From Nymphalis io (taxonomy: Eukaryota > Arthropoda > Insecta > Lepidoptera > Nymphalidae): DNA of 64,000 nucleotides. A model generated the notes under the pieces. That model had not been told where the DNA came from. It was given only the letters and a program-made list of their open reading frames with translations, and did no database searches. Where the stretch lies: assembly GCF_905147045.1 (NCBI RefSeq), contig NC_065894.1, positions 5,741,501-5,805,500 of the forward strand, written 5' to 3'. A program made the position numbers and the translations under genes. Positions 26,891 through 38,017 of the stretch are shown in pieces (within the stretch, counting starts at the first letter, position 1; every line of letters starts with the position of its first letter).

Positions 26891-29800
26891 TTTTTAATGA
26901 CTTTTACCTCATGGTAAATTCACCTTTACACATAGATACTGGAAAAGTAAGAAATATGAATCGCTCCTTACATGCTCAATATGCTACAACCGTGATATAA
27001 ACTAAAATTTAAGCTTAAGTTTGCCCCTTGCGTGTGTCTTTGCAATTCCTATCACATAATTCGAACATGAATACAACGTTACGATATTGGTGCTGAGCGG
27101 TAATATAACTGGTGAGTCTACCTTCTTGTTGAAATATAGTCAGGATCTGTCCTACCACCGGAAAAAAACGTATTCAATAAAAAAATACAGACTATACATC
27201 TGTAATCCACTATTCATTTGTGTAAAACCATATTAAAAACAGAGTAAAGTAACAACCTGTAAATGTCCCACAGCTGGGCTAAGGCCTCCTCTCCTTTAGG
27301 TTTGGAGCTTATTCCACTACGCTGGTCCAATGCACATTGGTGGAAAACAAGTTTATTGTTTTTTATTAATAACTGGTATTCCTAATTAATCAAACCCATT
27401 ATTATACTTGATATCGTTCATCTAACTGGTAAGTAATGGAAAATACTAAAATATTTCTCAAAAGTGAATAATAGCTTTGTTTACAGTTAGAATTATCTAT
27501 AAAATTTAATTAGGCATATATTAATATTTAGCAGTATTGATACTTTCTGATATTAATAAGAGTTTTATTAATTGGAGTTTTGGAAAGATAACAGTATTGT
27601 TTATACGTTTCATGATTATTTACACCTCAATCCTAAAATTTCAGAATTTAAATAAAAATAGTAATTGAACAAAGCGACAATTGTTTTGTTCTGTAACATG
27701 CCGCTATTAAATCTCATAATTGTCAACAATAATAACGATGTAATATTGTATAAAATATATTTAATTTGCAATTTTCTTCTTTGTACGGCCACAAAACTGG
27801 TGACATTCTTCGCTATTATGTCGTGTGCAGTTTGACAGATAAATAAATGATATGGTCTCGTTATGGTTAAGGTTAGGTCTCAAATAAGCAATCAATCTTA
27901 CATGGTTAGTCACTTGTATAATGCTCATGTATCATTTAAAATATATACATATATGTATAAAATCGAAGGGTCTTGTATTTGTTAATTGACTTAAAACGGA
28001 CAAAGGTTGAAGGTTCCCTTCTCTTATTTATGTGGTATATAATTTATTAAATGTAACACCTATCGATTAACTACTAATTATAAGTTTAAATATATTAATT
28101 CAAGTAATATGAAAACAAAATCAAAGATAATTAAAACATTTCTTTACACATTCATATCAAAGGTCTTAACTATAGAGCCGGATAAACACTTTTGCTCAAT
28201 CTGTTTTTATATTTAATATTTATAATTGCATAAATTATATGCATATCGTTATTGCAAGCTTGTATGTATTATTATAAGTAATTTTGAAATTATTTATTAT
28301 TTTTCACATTTATGTTTCAAAATATCTTTAAAAAACTCAACTCAAGGCAAAAATATATAGTTGTCTTTAAACTATATACAATGTATAATTCGTATGGTAA
28401 TATCATTTTATGTTTCAAAGTAAAGATCGCTTATTTTTAATATACGAGTAGAGATATAGATGTGTAGGTACATATTATTACTTAGAATGAGTATAATATC
28501 TCAGAGACGTCAAAATTATACATAATGTCCAAAATCATTCATATTTTCACGTGTATCAAATGAAAAATATATTTTAATATTATTATAAAATATGCACATG
28601 CGCATTCATGTATAAAACGACCTTCGTATTCCTATTAAGCTACGTTCATTCATTACTTTACGACCACTTATTATTTTATGTTTCAAGTCTTTTAGCATTT
28701 TTTAATTCCACACTACAAATTAAAAATAATAATATTTTAAAATACTCACTAGATAAAATTGTACAAAGATATGCGTATATGTAAAATATTAAAAAAAAAT
28801 TAAATAGAGCTTCAGGTAATTTAAGATACCTTATCAGTTTTTTCTATATTAATTGTATAACTATAATAATATTTACGCTAAATCAAATAGAGTACTTGTT
28901 TTGTAACTAGCATTCATAATGGACTTGTTGCTTAAACAGTAATAGAACTAATGCAATTAAGTTGACATACATATATATTAAATCGTTCGTAGCTAGTGAG
29001 CGGGTGCGGCTTAAAGTAGGTTACCTATTTCTCGTAGCAAACACGAGGAAAAAGAACCGACTCAACTTCAGCTTCAATGTTCCTTATGACGTTACAGAAT
29101 CAAACTCAGACGACCCCTTTCTTTCAAGCTTCAGCTCATGAAGTTTTCTATCCTTTTCATTTTCATTATAAATCTATACGTGCGAGTGAAATATGAGATT
29201 CGTCATTCGTTTAGCGTTATTTGAGAAAGGACAAAGTAATTTGCTGTTATTTTCCCCCTTCATTGAAATGAGTGTATAAATTTCGTAAAAAGAGTTTAAG
29301 CGCTGCAAAGTAAAAAATGAGAATAATAATAAGTAAATATGTCAAGACTTAATGTTAGCCCACGCAATATTGGCCGGATACATTTATTTTTCATTTCCCT
29401 TTTTTGGGGTACGGACGTCCTACTGCCAGGTATTAGCATATTATATGGTAGTATCGCCCACGCGTCTCGAACAACTGTTATTATGTAGGATTAAAAAATC
29501 TTTCATATATTTAAAAAATCCTTTAAGGAAGTGTCATTATTATCGTTTTAGCTTTCTCTAATTATTCGAATGTCAAATAATCCATGCCAATACATGATAT
29601 TTGAGCAGATGTTTCCTTAACTCACGACACGGCCAGATACCAAATGAAGGTCAACATCGTTTCGGATATTTAAGTTTTCTAAAGTTATTGCTGTTAATAG
29701 TTTAATATTGTCAATATTTTTAGCAATCATATAAACATTATCCTCTATATTTCAATCTGACAAAAAAGTTCACTGCATTTTATATATGATTTTTATGATA

Positions 29801-30159
29801 TGGCATTTTACTAACTAAACAATATTAAAGCTGGAATAGGTAAATCATTATTCGATTCTTTTACACAATGAGTTTATTATAGAACCATAAATCATTGTGA
29901 GATAAAACAGATACGGGGAGTGGCAGTCGAAAATACCTATAAGCGGTTTGAACCTTGAAGACGACAATCTATTAGGCGTCGTCCGACCATATTTCTGTCG
30001 GTGAGGAATTTTACTTACATACTACGAGAGGAATAAGCAAAACTGTACGCAACTAGGTTACCAAGACTCAGGGTTTTATTGTATTTACGTGACAGATATG
30101 ACTATAGATATCTACATACGTCGTTATAAACGCTGGGTCAAGGTGCCGTAAAGCTTTCG
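26891..30159. other. Intergenic upstream of Atf3, no gene seen
   Basis: Mostly AT-rich. A GC-richer stretch at about 28,985-29,170 contains a TGACGTTA half-site near 29,088 and might be regulatory. The short frame at 29,352-29,561 has no motif. Confidence 0.5.
27249..27345 (-). repeat. SINE-D fragment (reverse)
   Basis: It matches the 3' third of SINE-D on the minus strand: the TTGGTGG...GTGGAATAAGCTCC region and the GGCCTTAGCCCAGCTGTGGG end. The head is absent. Confidence 0.72.
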
Positions 30160-30716
30160 AGTTGTATAGTTATCTATATAGGGAACAAGCTCATTTAGCT
30201 CCTGTTTTGAACACATTTGCGGATCGTGTTTACGGTCACGGCGCGTCCCAGTTGTACATCGAACACCCCAATTTCCTCACCGTGTTGTCTATGCTAACAT
30301 CGATATCGTGGTGTCAGCTAATGACTTAATCCATGCATGTCCTTGTCGCGGTAATCCGCACGATACCGCGCCCGTTCGAACAATGGGCAAGACGACACGC
30401 TATACGGAAGAGCGTTAAAATGCGTCGTAAAAAGCGCTAGTTTTAATTTTATAGCGCGCGTTCAATTGGTGCCTGTAAAAAAGCGTTTTATTGAAGTCGC
30501 ATCCTGGATACGAGGTCGCGATGCTCGGATAGCTCTAATTAAAAACTCGCTGCGAGCTCTTGCGAAACCGGGGCCCCGCCGAATTGCGAAACCAAGACTT
30601 GCCCTTTGCAAGACTTTTATTGCGCATTAACATACTATTTTATTTTAGGACAAACAATCGCCCAATTTATGGTTTAGTAAAACTTTATACTTACGTAAAC
30701 TTTTTTTTATTTACAG
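30160..30716 (+). promoter_or_regulatory. Probable Atf3 promoter and 5' noncoding region
   Basis: This is the most CpG-rich stretch in the first 30 kb (for example around 30,230-30,260, 30,345-30,420 and 30,500-30,590) and lies just upstream of the Atf3 start. A polypyrimidine stretch and CAG at 30,714-30,716 look like a splice acceptor for the exon that carries the start codon, implying a noncoding first exon upstream. TTACGTAA, a PAR/CEBP-type bZIP palindrome, sits at 30,691-30,698. Possible TATA-like strings lie at 30,125 and 30,175. The transcription start cannot be fixed from sequence alone. Confidence 0.35.
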
Positions 30717-30935
30717 ATAGCGTAACATTGTTACCAACGTTACCTCCCTGTGAAGACTTCTAATCGGAAGACTTAAGTGCCATCGGGAACCAGTTTACCA
30801 CAATAGTGATATTTAGCATTAGGACATAGTGATAGTGCGTAATCGTGATATAGACTTAGTGATAATTCGTTGACCGATAGTTTTAGTGTGAAACGTAACC
30901 AAAAAGAAGCGAAACTGGCTCCTTACAAGGATATA

Positions 30936-33900
30936 ATGAATTCGTCGAGCATAAGCTCAGCTGTGCCGACGATTAAATGTGAGGACACTTCCCCGTCGCC
31001 GACGGCTGCGGTGGGTACGGACGGGGAGTCGGGGGCGTATCTAAGTGTGAACGTAAACCTCAGCGCTGCCATGATGAACCTTCTCGCGGCAGAGGGCGCC
31101 GGCAACACCACGCTACGGACACCAGAGATTGTTAACGATGTCATCACCATGACAAATCCTCTAGATCAATACAGCTACGATAAAAATTCAAGTTTCAAGG
31201 TAAATCATATTTATATTCAAGAATCGTTTAAGATACACGATAAAATACCTATTTAAAATGTAGTATATCATCTCGTATGTCGTTTGATATGATGTAATTA
31301 ATGCATATGTAATTTAATGGTCACGTCTCGAGCAAATCGTAAAAGTAATTACTTTTAGCGACCTTGAAATATTACTTTCTTAAATTAAATTACTTCCGCA
31401 ACATTAGGGTAAAATACTTAAGATAAAATACTAAATATTTTTAGGCTTGGCAATAATAATGCAACGATAAGCTGTTTTAATGGTTAATTATAAAGCTAGT
31501 TTTTCAACCTTTCAATTTCAAATTACAAATCGATCAAAATGCAAAAGAGATCCTTACAGTATTTAGGTCCGTTGCACGCGAAATGCTCGTTCGAATGCAA
31601 AATAAGCAATTGAGTGCTTGCCAAGCATTAGATGCCACGTAACACCACGTGACTAATAGTCGTCATTATAAACATTGGATAATTCTAAGCGCCATGCAAT
31701 TTTAGGTCATATATATGAATCCGTAAAACAACTAGACTGACAGGCGCCGTTGGTAACTTCTGTTGTCTTGTATTTTATTACTTTTTAACGTTTCACTTTA
31801 TAAATTAGCGTCATTAACATTAAATTGTACTTGGGAATGTAGAGCGTGAAATGATCACGAACAAAGGGTTAATCTGTTGTGACCCATCTTATTGTAATTG
31901 TTACATATTATTCTCTCTCATAAACATATCCGCTGTATTACATAATGCTTTACGGAAGCCAATGAGGTTCTATATATTTTTTCTTATTGGGTTTTTTATT
32001 TATAAAGATTTATATACATAATATCCAAACTACTTGATTTTATGTCGACAATGAAGATATGTAATTTAAAAGAGTATAGAATATAGATTGAGAGTGTATT
32101 AAAAAAGGTGATCTTATTATTGAAACAAAAAAAAATCTTCGAATTCGTCTCAGATATATGTTGTAACAAGTTACAATGTGTGAGAGTACCCATGCAAACA
32201 ACGTACTTAATAATGTACCAATATTTGTTTTACGTAAATAATTACGGAACCCTCCGACGCGTATGGCACGGTATTCACTTTCTAACAAATTGTTTATTTA
32301 TGTAGTAAACACAACGCAATAAACCTTATCAGTAGGTATTACTCAAGACAAATATTTCATTTTCAATCAATAATTGATCTATATTATACTTAATCTTCCC
32401 GTAGTTGTTTGTGTATAAAGTACGGAGTTTATAATTATTCCACTAAGTCAAGTGTATAAAAAAATTAAGACATATTTTAAGCAAACTGCATAAAAATCCA
32501 CTTTAATAAACATGTCGTCTGTCAAGAACATACGAAGTCCATTTAACAAGTGAGCGGTGACATGGAAAACATTACTTAAAGCTCATTGTAGATTAAATCT
32601 AAATAAAAAAAAATTGTACACAATTTCAAATCGAAAACTTAGCCATCACGTCGACGCTTCTTTGATTTCATGGTTGCATTTATGATAAATATTAATACAG
32701 CTAACTATTGAACTTAAAACAAAAAATTAAAATAATATAAAAAAGTTAAGTGGGTTATTATTCAAAATTGCTCAATTAATTTCCCTTTTATTACAGAATG
32801 CGATCTGTCAAGACTCCAATTCTTCAATGTCTAACAGCTCCTCTGCTACTTCACCAGCATCAGGCACTCCGCCCAGCATACAAAAGGTATGTTTTAAATT
32901 ATAGGTAACTTTTGATGATAACATAAATAAAGTCGTTTATCTTGATAACGATACTTAAATTAGGTACCTATATACGAAGAGTTTTTGTAACTTAATCGTT
33001 ATAAGTTGTACTATAATAATCGCATTATAGTATTCACCTTTTGAAAATGAATAATTATACGAAAAAACAGTTCTAACTAATGTATTACGGCTTATCTTAT
33101 TAGCTCACCGCATTGAGATTTAATGTCAGGACGCAGTTTCTTCGATTTTCTTAAATCATAATAAAAATATTGCGTTGCAGATTATTTAAAAGTACATAAA
33201 TGAGCGTAGCCCTTATTATTTATAAGTTATTATACACAAAAAATTTAACACGAAACTTCTATTTAAGTGGATTTAAAAGAATCAAATATAATGCAAATTA
33301 ATTATTTCTAAAAATCAGAACGCTTTCTGCAGTTCGAAAGATTGTTATCGTTTAATCGGTTGATAAATATGTAAATACTTTTTTATATAATTTGTCGGCA
33401 TAAATATATATCTCAGATTTTAATTTACTTAACAGTTATGTAATTTACGACTCTTATAATAAATCAAATTTAATTAAGTGAATTTGTTTGTTTTTTACAA
33501 TCAAAATCTTTTTATTTATTTATATGTATATATTATTGCTTTAATATGTAAATTGATTCTAAATGATCATAGAGAAATGTTTATTTCTTATTTTAGATAT
33601 CTCATAATTTAATTGACCGCCATGTTTGTTAAGATGACATTGAATCTTGTAAACTTTATTATGACTCCGCCCCCGATATTTCATAATGATAGGTATATTA
33701 AATGCCAACGCGAGGTATAAAATTTGAAAAATATTCATTTTTGTTTCTATATATTTTTTAAGAACGTTTTTCATGTATTTTTTCAAGTTCTTTATGGTAT
33801 ATCAATTTCGCTCAAAACTTGAGAAATACTTATCAAGAATACTATTATAATACCTTAAGATCCATCATAACATCATTATTATTTTGCCAAGAAATTATTC

Positions 33901-36900
33901 TATTTTTTATTATATTCGTGCAAACGTTTCTTTAAATATAATCGAATGGAATATTTAATGTTTCTCTTTGCTTAGAAGTTAAACAATGAGCGGACGTTTT
34001 TAATGTGAGAAAAATGAACTCTTTTAACTATAACAATAATAAAAAATACGATTGCATTTGTCCACATTATCAAGATAGGTATATTATTAAGATTAACACG
34101 AGAACATGCATGTTTTACAACGCCATAGCATTGATGCCATCATTCGAACGCGGTAAATTCATATAAATATATAAAAATAATCTTACGCTTTTTGATTTAA
34201 GTGACTTTTAATATTACGTTGAAAAACATTCGGCACGATTTTAAATGTCATTTATTGATTGATTTCTTTAAATCGTTATTTGCTATTTATTTTAGATGAT
34301 ATTTAATAAATATGAAGTCATGACCGTAATAACCCTGCATTACGAAATCATTATGATTATAATTACGTTCGATTTCTCGTTTTATTATCACGATTCTAAA
34401 TAAGTTTTCAATGAGTTATTTCTAATTTATTAATTACATAAAAAAGGTACACACAATATGGTATTCTTTTATTATTCGCTAGTTTTTCATTGAATCAGTT
34501 TTATGAACGTAAAATATATTTTTACTATATATAATTTAACATATTGATACAAAATTTCTTTTCAGACGTGTTCGGAATTAATAAAGGCTGGTTTAAAGTT
34601 ATCCATAGAGTCAAAGAGGAAGATGTCAGGCAGCGACACAGATGGAGGATTCAAGCGGCTTAAGAAAGAGGAAAGCGATGATGACTATGATAGCAGTCAT
34701 ACGCAAGCACCTAAAAACGAGGTAATTAAAAATATATGTAAATTAAAATATGCGTACTTTTTTGGTCATTATAGAGCTACTCTTTGCATTCGAGATAACA
34801 AATTTGTTTGGTTTCTTATAGTAAAACTGATAAGATGATTTGAAACTGCTTGTAAGTCAATTTACGTAAATTGCTTGTAAGTCAATTTACGTAAATATAC
34901 ATATATTGAATATCACTACGACTCAACGTTGTTCAGACTAAAGTAATATAAAACTAGGCGTCATCCGTTTGATTTTAACAAATCGTGATTTAATTGACAA
35001 ACGTCATTAGGCAATATACAAAATATACGTACAGACATGCATACGAATACCGTCAATGAGGGTATCTACCAGGAACTCATAGTTCATGAAGATTGCGAAT
35101 CAAAACTAAACTGGCTTTATAGCGACTGAAGAGCATTATAATTCAACGGCTTTATTGAAGTTTTATGAGCTTACAAAGAAAGCTGGCATTGCAAATGTGA
35201 CTATGTTCGTGACTTAACTTCCTGATTGAAAGTTGACGACAGGACGATGAGAAATTATTGTCATTGGAAATGAGTTTGAAAGCGAGTCGATGCATTCAGA
35301 CCATTGTTCGAATGAGTGATTTTAGTTAAGGACGTTTGATAATATTACAAAGCAAAAGTTTTATTTCATTTGAGTATCACTTTTTACCTTAATTGATGTA
35401 TATATTTTGTTTTCATTGAATTTTTTTGATTCATAATGCTTCTAAGTTATATAATATACTGGCCGCCAAAAAAATCGACCCACCCGTATTTTTTTACTTA
35501 AAAAGTTGTTATCTTAACTATGCGACGACCTAGGTGGATTGTTTTACTTATGGGACATACATTTAACATTTTATTACCCACTTGATATTGATTTGGAGGA
35601 GTTGTAAGTGTTATTGAGGATATTTGGAATATTTTTAAAGTATTGATAAGAAAACGTTACTTTGTGCACAAAGTGCATGGTTAGTTAATTTCCAGTTCTT
35701 AACGCGGAGTCATCTCGGTTCGATGTTTATTATTGATTAAGTGTATGAAACTTTGTTGAAACAATAATTTTAATAAGTTTAAACATAAAAAATGGATACT
35801 ACTGAAGCAGAAGCTGCTCAAGTCGTAGCTCTTATTCATGAGGGGTTAAGTCAGCGAAATGTGGCTAGAACACCAAAATTAAGTCGTTCAGCGGTGCGAA
35901 GAGTGTACAAACGCTACTTGGAGACTGGGGAGTATCGCCGGAGACCAGGATCTGGCAGGGGGCGTGTCACGAACCCGACCGATGACCGTTTTATTGGTTT
36001 GACTTCTTTAAGAAACCGACATCTTTCGGCTGTTGACGTTCAAGGTAGACTCCGAGAAAGTCGTGGAGTGTCTGTGAGTGAAAATACTGTAAGAAGAAGC
36101 CTTCGAGAGCAAAACTTAACCCCTCACAAGCCAGCAACAGGACCAAAACTCACAGCATCCCATCGACAAGCAAGACTACAATTTGCTAGGCAGCACGTCG
36201 ATTGGACACTGGACCAATGGGAGACAGTATTGTTCAGTGATGAAAGCCGAATGTCTCTAGTAGGCTCTGATGGACGACGTAACGTCATGCGAAGGCCAAG
36301 AGAACGCTACTCTCAGTGTTGCATTCGAGAAACAGTCGGATTTGGTGGTTTTGGGGAGGTATTTCTTTGACGGGACGCACAGAGCTGGTTTTTTTCCGTA
36401 ATCGTGCTGTTAATGCTGAAACTTACATAACGGACATTCTGGAGCCTCATGTGATGCCTTACGCTGGATATATTGGGGATAATTTCCAACTTATGCACGA
36501 CAACGCACGACCTCACGTCGCTAGAATTGTTAAAGGCTATCTCAGGGAAGTCGAAATTACAGTTATGCAGTGGCCAGCCAATAGTCCGGACTTAAACCCG
36601 ATAGAGCACCTCTGGGACCAGCTAAAACGTACGGTTCGAGCACGAAATCCAATTCCAGAAACCCTGAATCAACTGGAAGCTGCTCTAACTGAAGAATGGC
36701 AACGGACCCCACAGGAAGACATTAAAAAGCTAATGAGGTCACTTAATAGGCGTATGCAGGCAGTGATTAGGTCAAGAGGAGGAAACACTCCCTATTAAAG
36801 TAAGATTTAGGCACCCAAATTTAAAAACAAACGGCATAATCGTTTTGTACACAAAAAAATAAAATTGCTTAAAATTTTGTGTTTTCGGGGTATGGATTCT

Positions 36901-37943
36901 ACCGAGAAGAAACGGCTATAAACTCGGTTCAATTTGAGTATATTATTTAAACTTGTCTTTTTAATTTTTACAGTTAACGCCTGAAGACGAAGAGCGTAGA
37001 CGACGCAGAAGAGAAAGAAATAAAATAGCAGCTACGAAGTGCAGGATGAAGAAACGCGAAAGGACTGTCAATTTGGTGAATGAAAGTGAAGTTCTTGAAA
37101 CACAAAATATAGACCTGAAGGCGCAACTTAAGGTACATTGTCAAGTGTTTTTATCTATGAAATACGGATGCAGGTTGCCAGCCCACAGTGTTAATTTAAA
37201 TGTTAATAGTCAATACCAAAATATGTTAAGATTTAAAGTTTTTTTAGTCGGAAAATAATTCAAAGTCTTAAAGAAATGTTGTACGTGCCTATCTAAACTG
37301 TTTTTTAATTATTTACTACAAAATATATATAAATATACATTTAGTTAGTGCGTCAAATCAAAGTATGTAATTTTTCATTTAAATTTAAATTATTTTTTGG
37401 TTTCAGGATCTCGAAGTCCAGAAACGGCAGCTGATTGACATGTTATCGCTGCACGCGGCTTCTTGCGTCAAGAACAACGCCAACGCGAGGACGTCGCCTT
37501 CAACGCCCTACAACATGATTCGAACTTTCGATTCGCCGACAACATTCCCCGTCTCCTTCGACACCCACTCACCGTACATACGACCAGAGTCAGCGAACAT
37601 ACTCGCTTCGAGCTACACGTGTGCCACTCCCATCAACGGAGACTCCATAGACACCATATCGTCACTCGAAACGTCGTACTTGACACCGCAAGCTATAGAC
37701 GTCGAGTACAACAGTCCGGACAGCGTCCTCAGTCTTCCTCCAAACTCCGACGCAAGTTATATCACTACTGACGGTTACTTGCCGAAAACGACCACGATCT
37801 TAGGTCCGATGGAGCCCGAGGCGGAATATTACGAATCTGAGTTAACCTATGTGACTCCGCAACAATGTCACAGTTACCCGAGCAACATTCAAGACAGCCA
37901 ATCAAAACTCAGTAACAGTCTAAACGACGGCTGTCTCGTTTAG
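30936..37943 (+). CDS. Atf3/Jdp2-type bZIP transcription factor
   Basis: This nuclear protein binds DNA as a dimer at CRE/AP-1-like sites; in insects and vertebrates the family acts in stress, immune and metabolic responses. Coding exons are 30,936-31,199, 32,797-32,886, 34,566-34,721, 36,974-37,132 and 37,407-37,943, giving 401 residues. The ATG at 30,936 is the first after an in-frame stop. The bZIP occupies about residues 171-240. Its basic region carries ERNKIAATKCR, the N-x2-A-A-x2-C-R signature of the Fos/ATF3 branch, followed by a zipper with leucines at seven-residue spacing (LVNESEV, LETQNID, LKAQLKD, LEVQKRQ). The N-terminal half is Ser/Thr/Pro-rich and has an acidic patch (EESDDDYD). 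The C-terminal 150 residues are Ser/Thr/Tyr/Pro-rich and probably regulatory. All four introns are phase 0. Intron 3 holds a dead Tc1 transposon. Assignment to Atf3 is strong on the basic region; Jdp2 is the closest alternative. Confidence 0.92.
31340..31357. repeat. 18-bp perfect palindrome in Atf3 intron 1
   Basis: TAAAAGTAATTACTTTTA equals its own reverse complement and is centred on TAATTA, a homeodomain-type core. It may be a binding site or chance in AT-rich DNA. Confidence 0.5.
34848..34897. repeat. 25-bp tandem duplication carrying TTACGTAA, Atf3 intron 3
   Basis: Two exact 25-base units lie end to end at 34,848-34,872 and 34,873-34,897. Each contains the palindrome TTACGTAA (34,863 and 34,888), the core recognised by PAR/E4BP4-type bZIP factors. 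The duplication begins about 125 bp downstream of exon 3. Confidence 0.9.
35459..36840 (+). mobile_element. Tc1-like (DD34E) transposon, decayed
   Basis: The insertion in Atf3 intron 3 has a left end that looks like a terminal repeat (CTGGCCGCCAAAAAAATCGA, next to a TA), about 330 bp of leader, and a transposase gene. I looked downstream of the stop for the reverse complement of the left end and did not find it, so the right terminus is lost or strongly diverged, and the right boundary given is approximate. It lies in the same orientation as the host gene. Confidence 0.85.
35792..36798 (+). pseudogene. Tc1-family transposase, frameshifted
   Basis: The first part (35,792 to about 36,345) has the paired-like helix-turn-helix region with SQRNVA and SRSAVRRVYKRY, then a GSGRGR hinge and the first catalytic aspartate in LFSDES. 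A frame change between about 36,341 and 36,356 leads to the second part with FWGGIS, the second aspartate in MHDNARPH and the catalytic glutamate in SPDLNPIEHLW. I count exactly 34 residues between the second Asp and the Glu, so this is DD34E. Overall length, about 335 codons, is normal for the family. The frameshift lies between catalytic residues, so no active enzyme is expected from this copy. Confidence 0.9.
36885..36940 (+). repeat. Conserved lepidopteran repeat fragment
   Basis: GGGTATGGATTCTACCGAGA followed by AGAAACGGC resembles a short segment I recall in many dispersed lepidopteran repeats (usually ending AAGAACCGGCAAGAAACTC). It lies between the dead transposon and Atf3 exon 4 and may mark a second insertion that removed the transposon's right end. 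Confidence 0.4.
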
Positions 37944-38011
37944 TGGCGAGCGATATTACAATGTGGGGTCCAAAATTACTTTCACACGTATACGTATAGT
38001 TAAGACCTTGG

Positions 38012-38017
38012 AATAAA
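38012..38017 (+). terminator. Candidate Atf3 polyadenylation signal
   Basis: AATAAA 69 bases after the Atf3 stop. Other copies occur downstream, for example at 38,329-38,334, so a longer 3' UTR is quite possible. The following 1 kb contains many ATTTA motifs, as in unstable early-response mRNAs. Confidence 0.4.

Noticed and set aside
37463..37771. 102-codon second frame in Atf3 exon 5
   Set aside because: It overlaps the real frame, has no motif and is Arg/His-rich as expected of a shifted reading of Ser/Thr/Pro codons.
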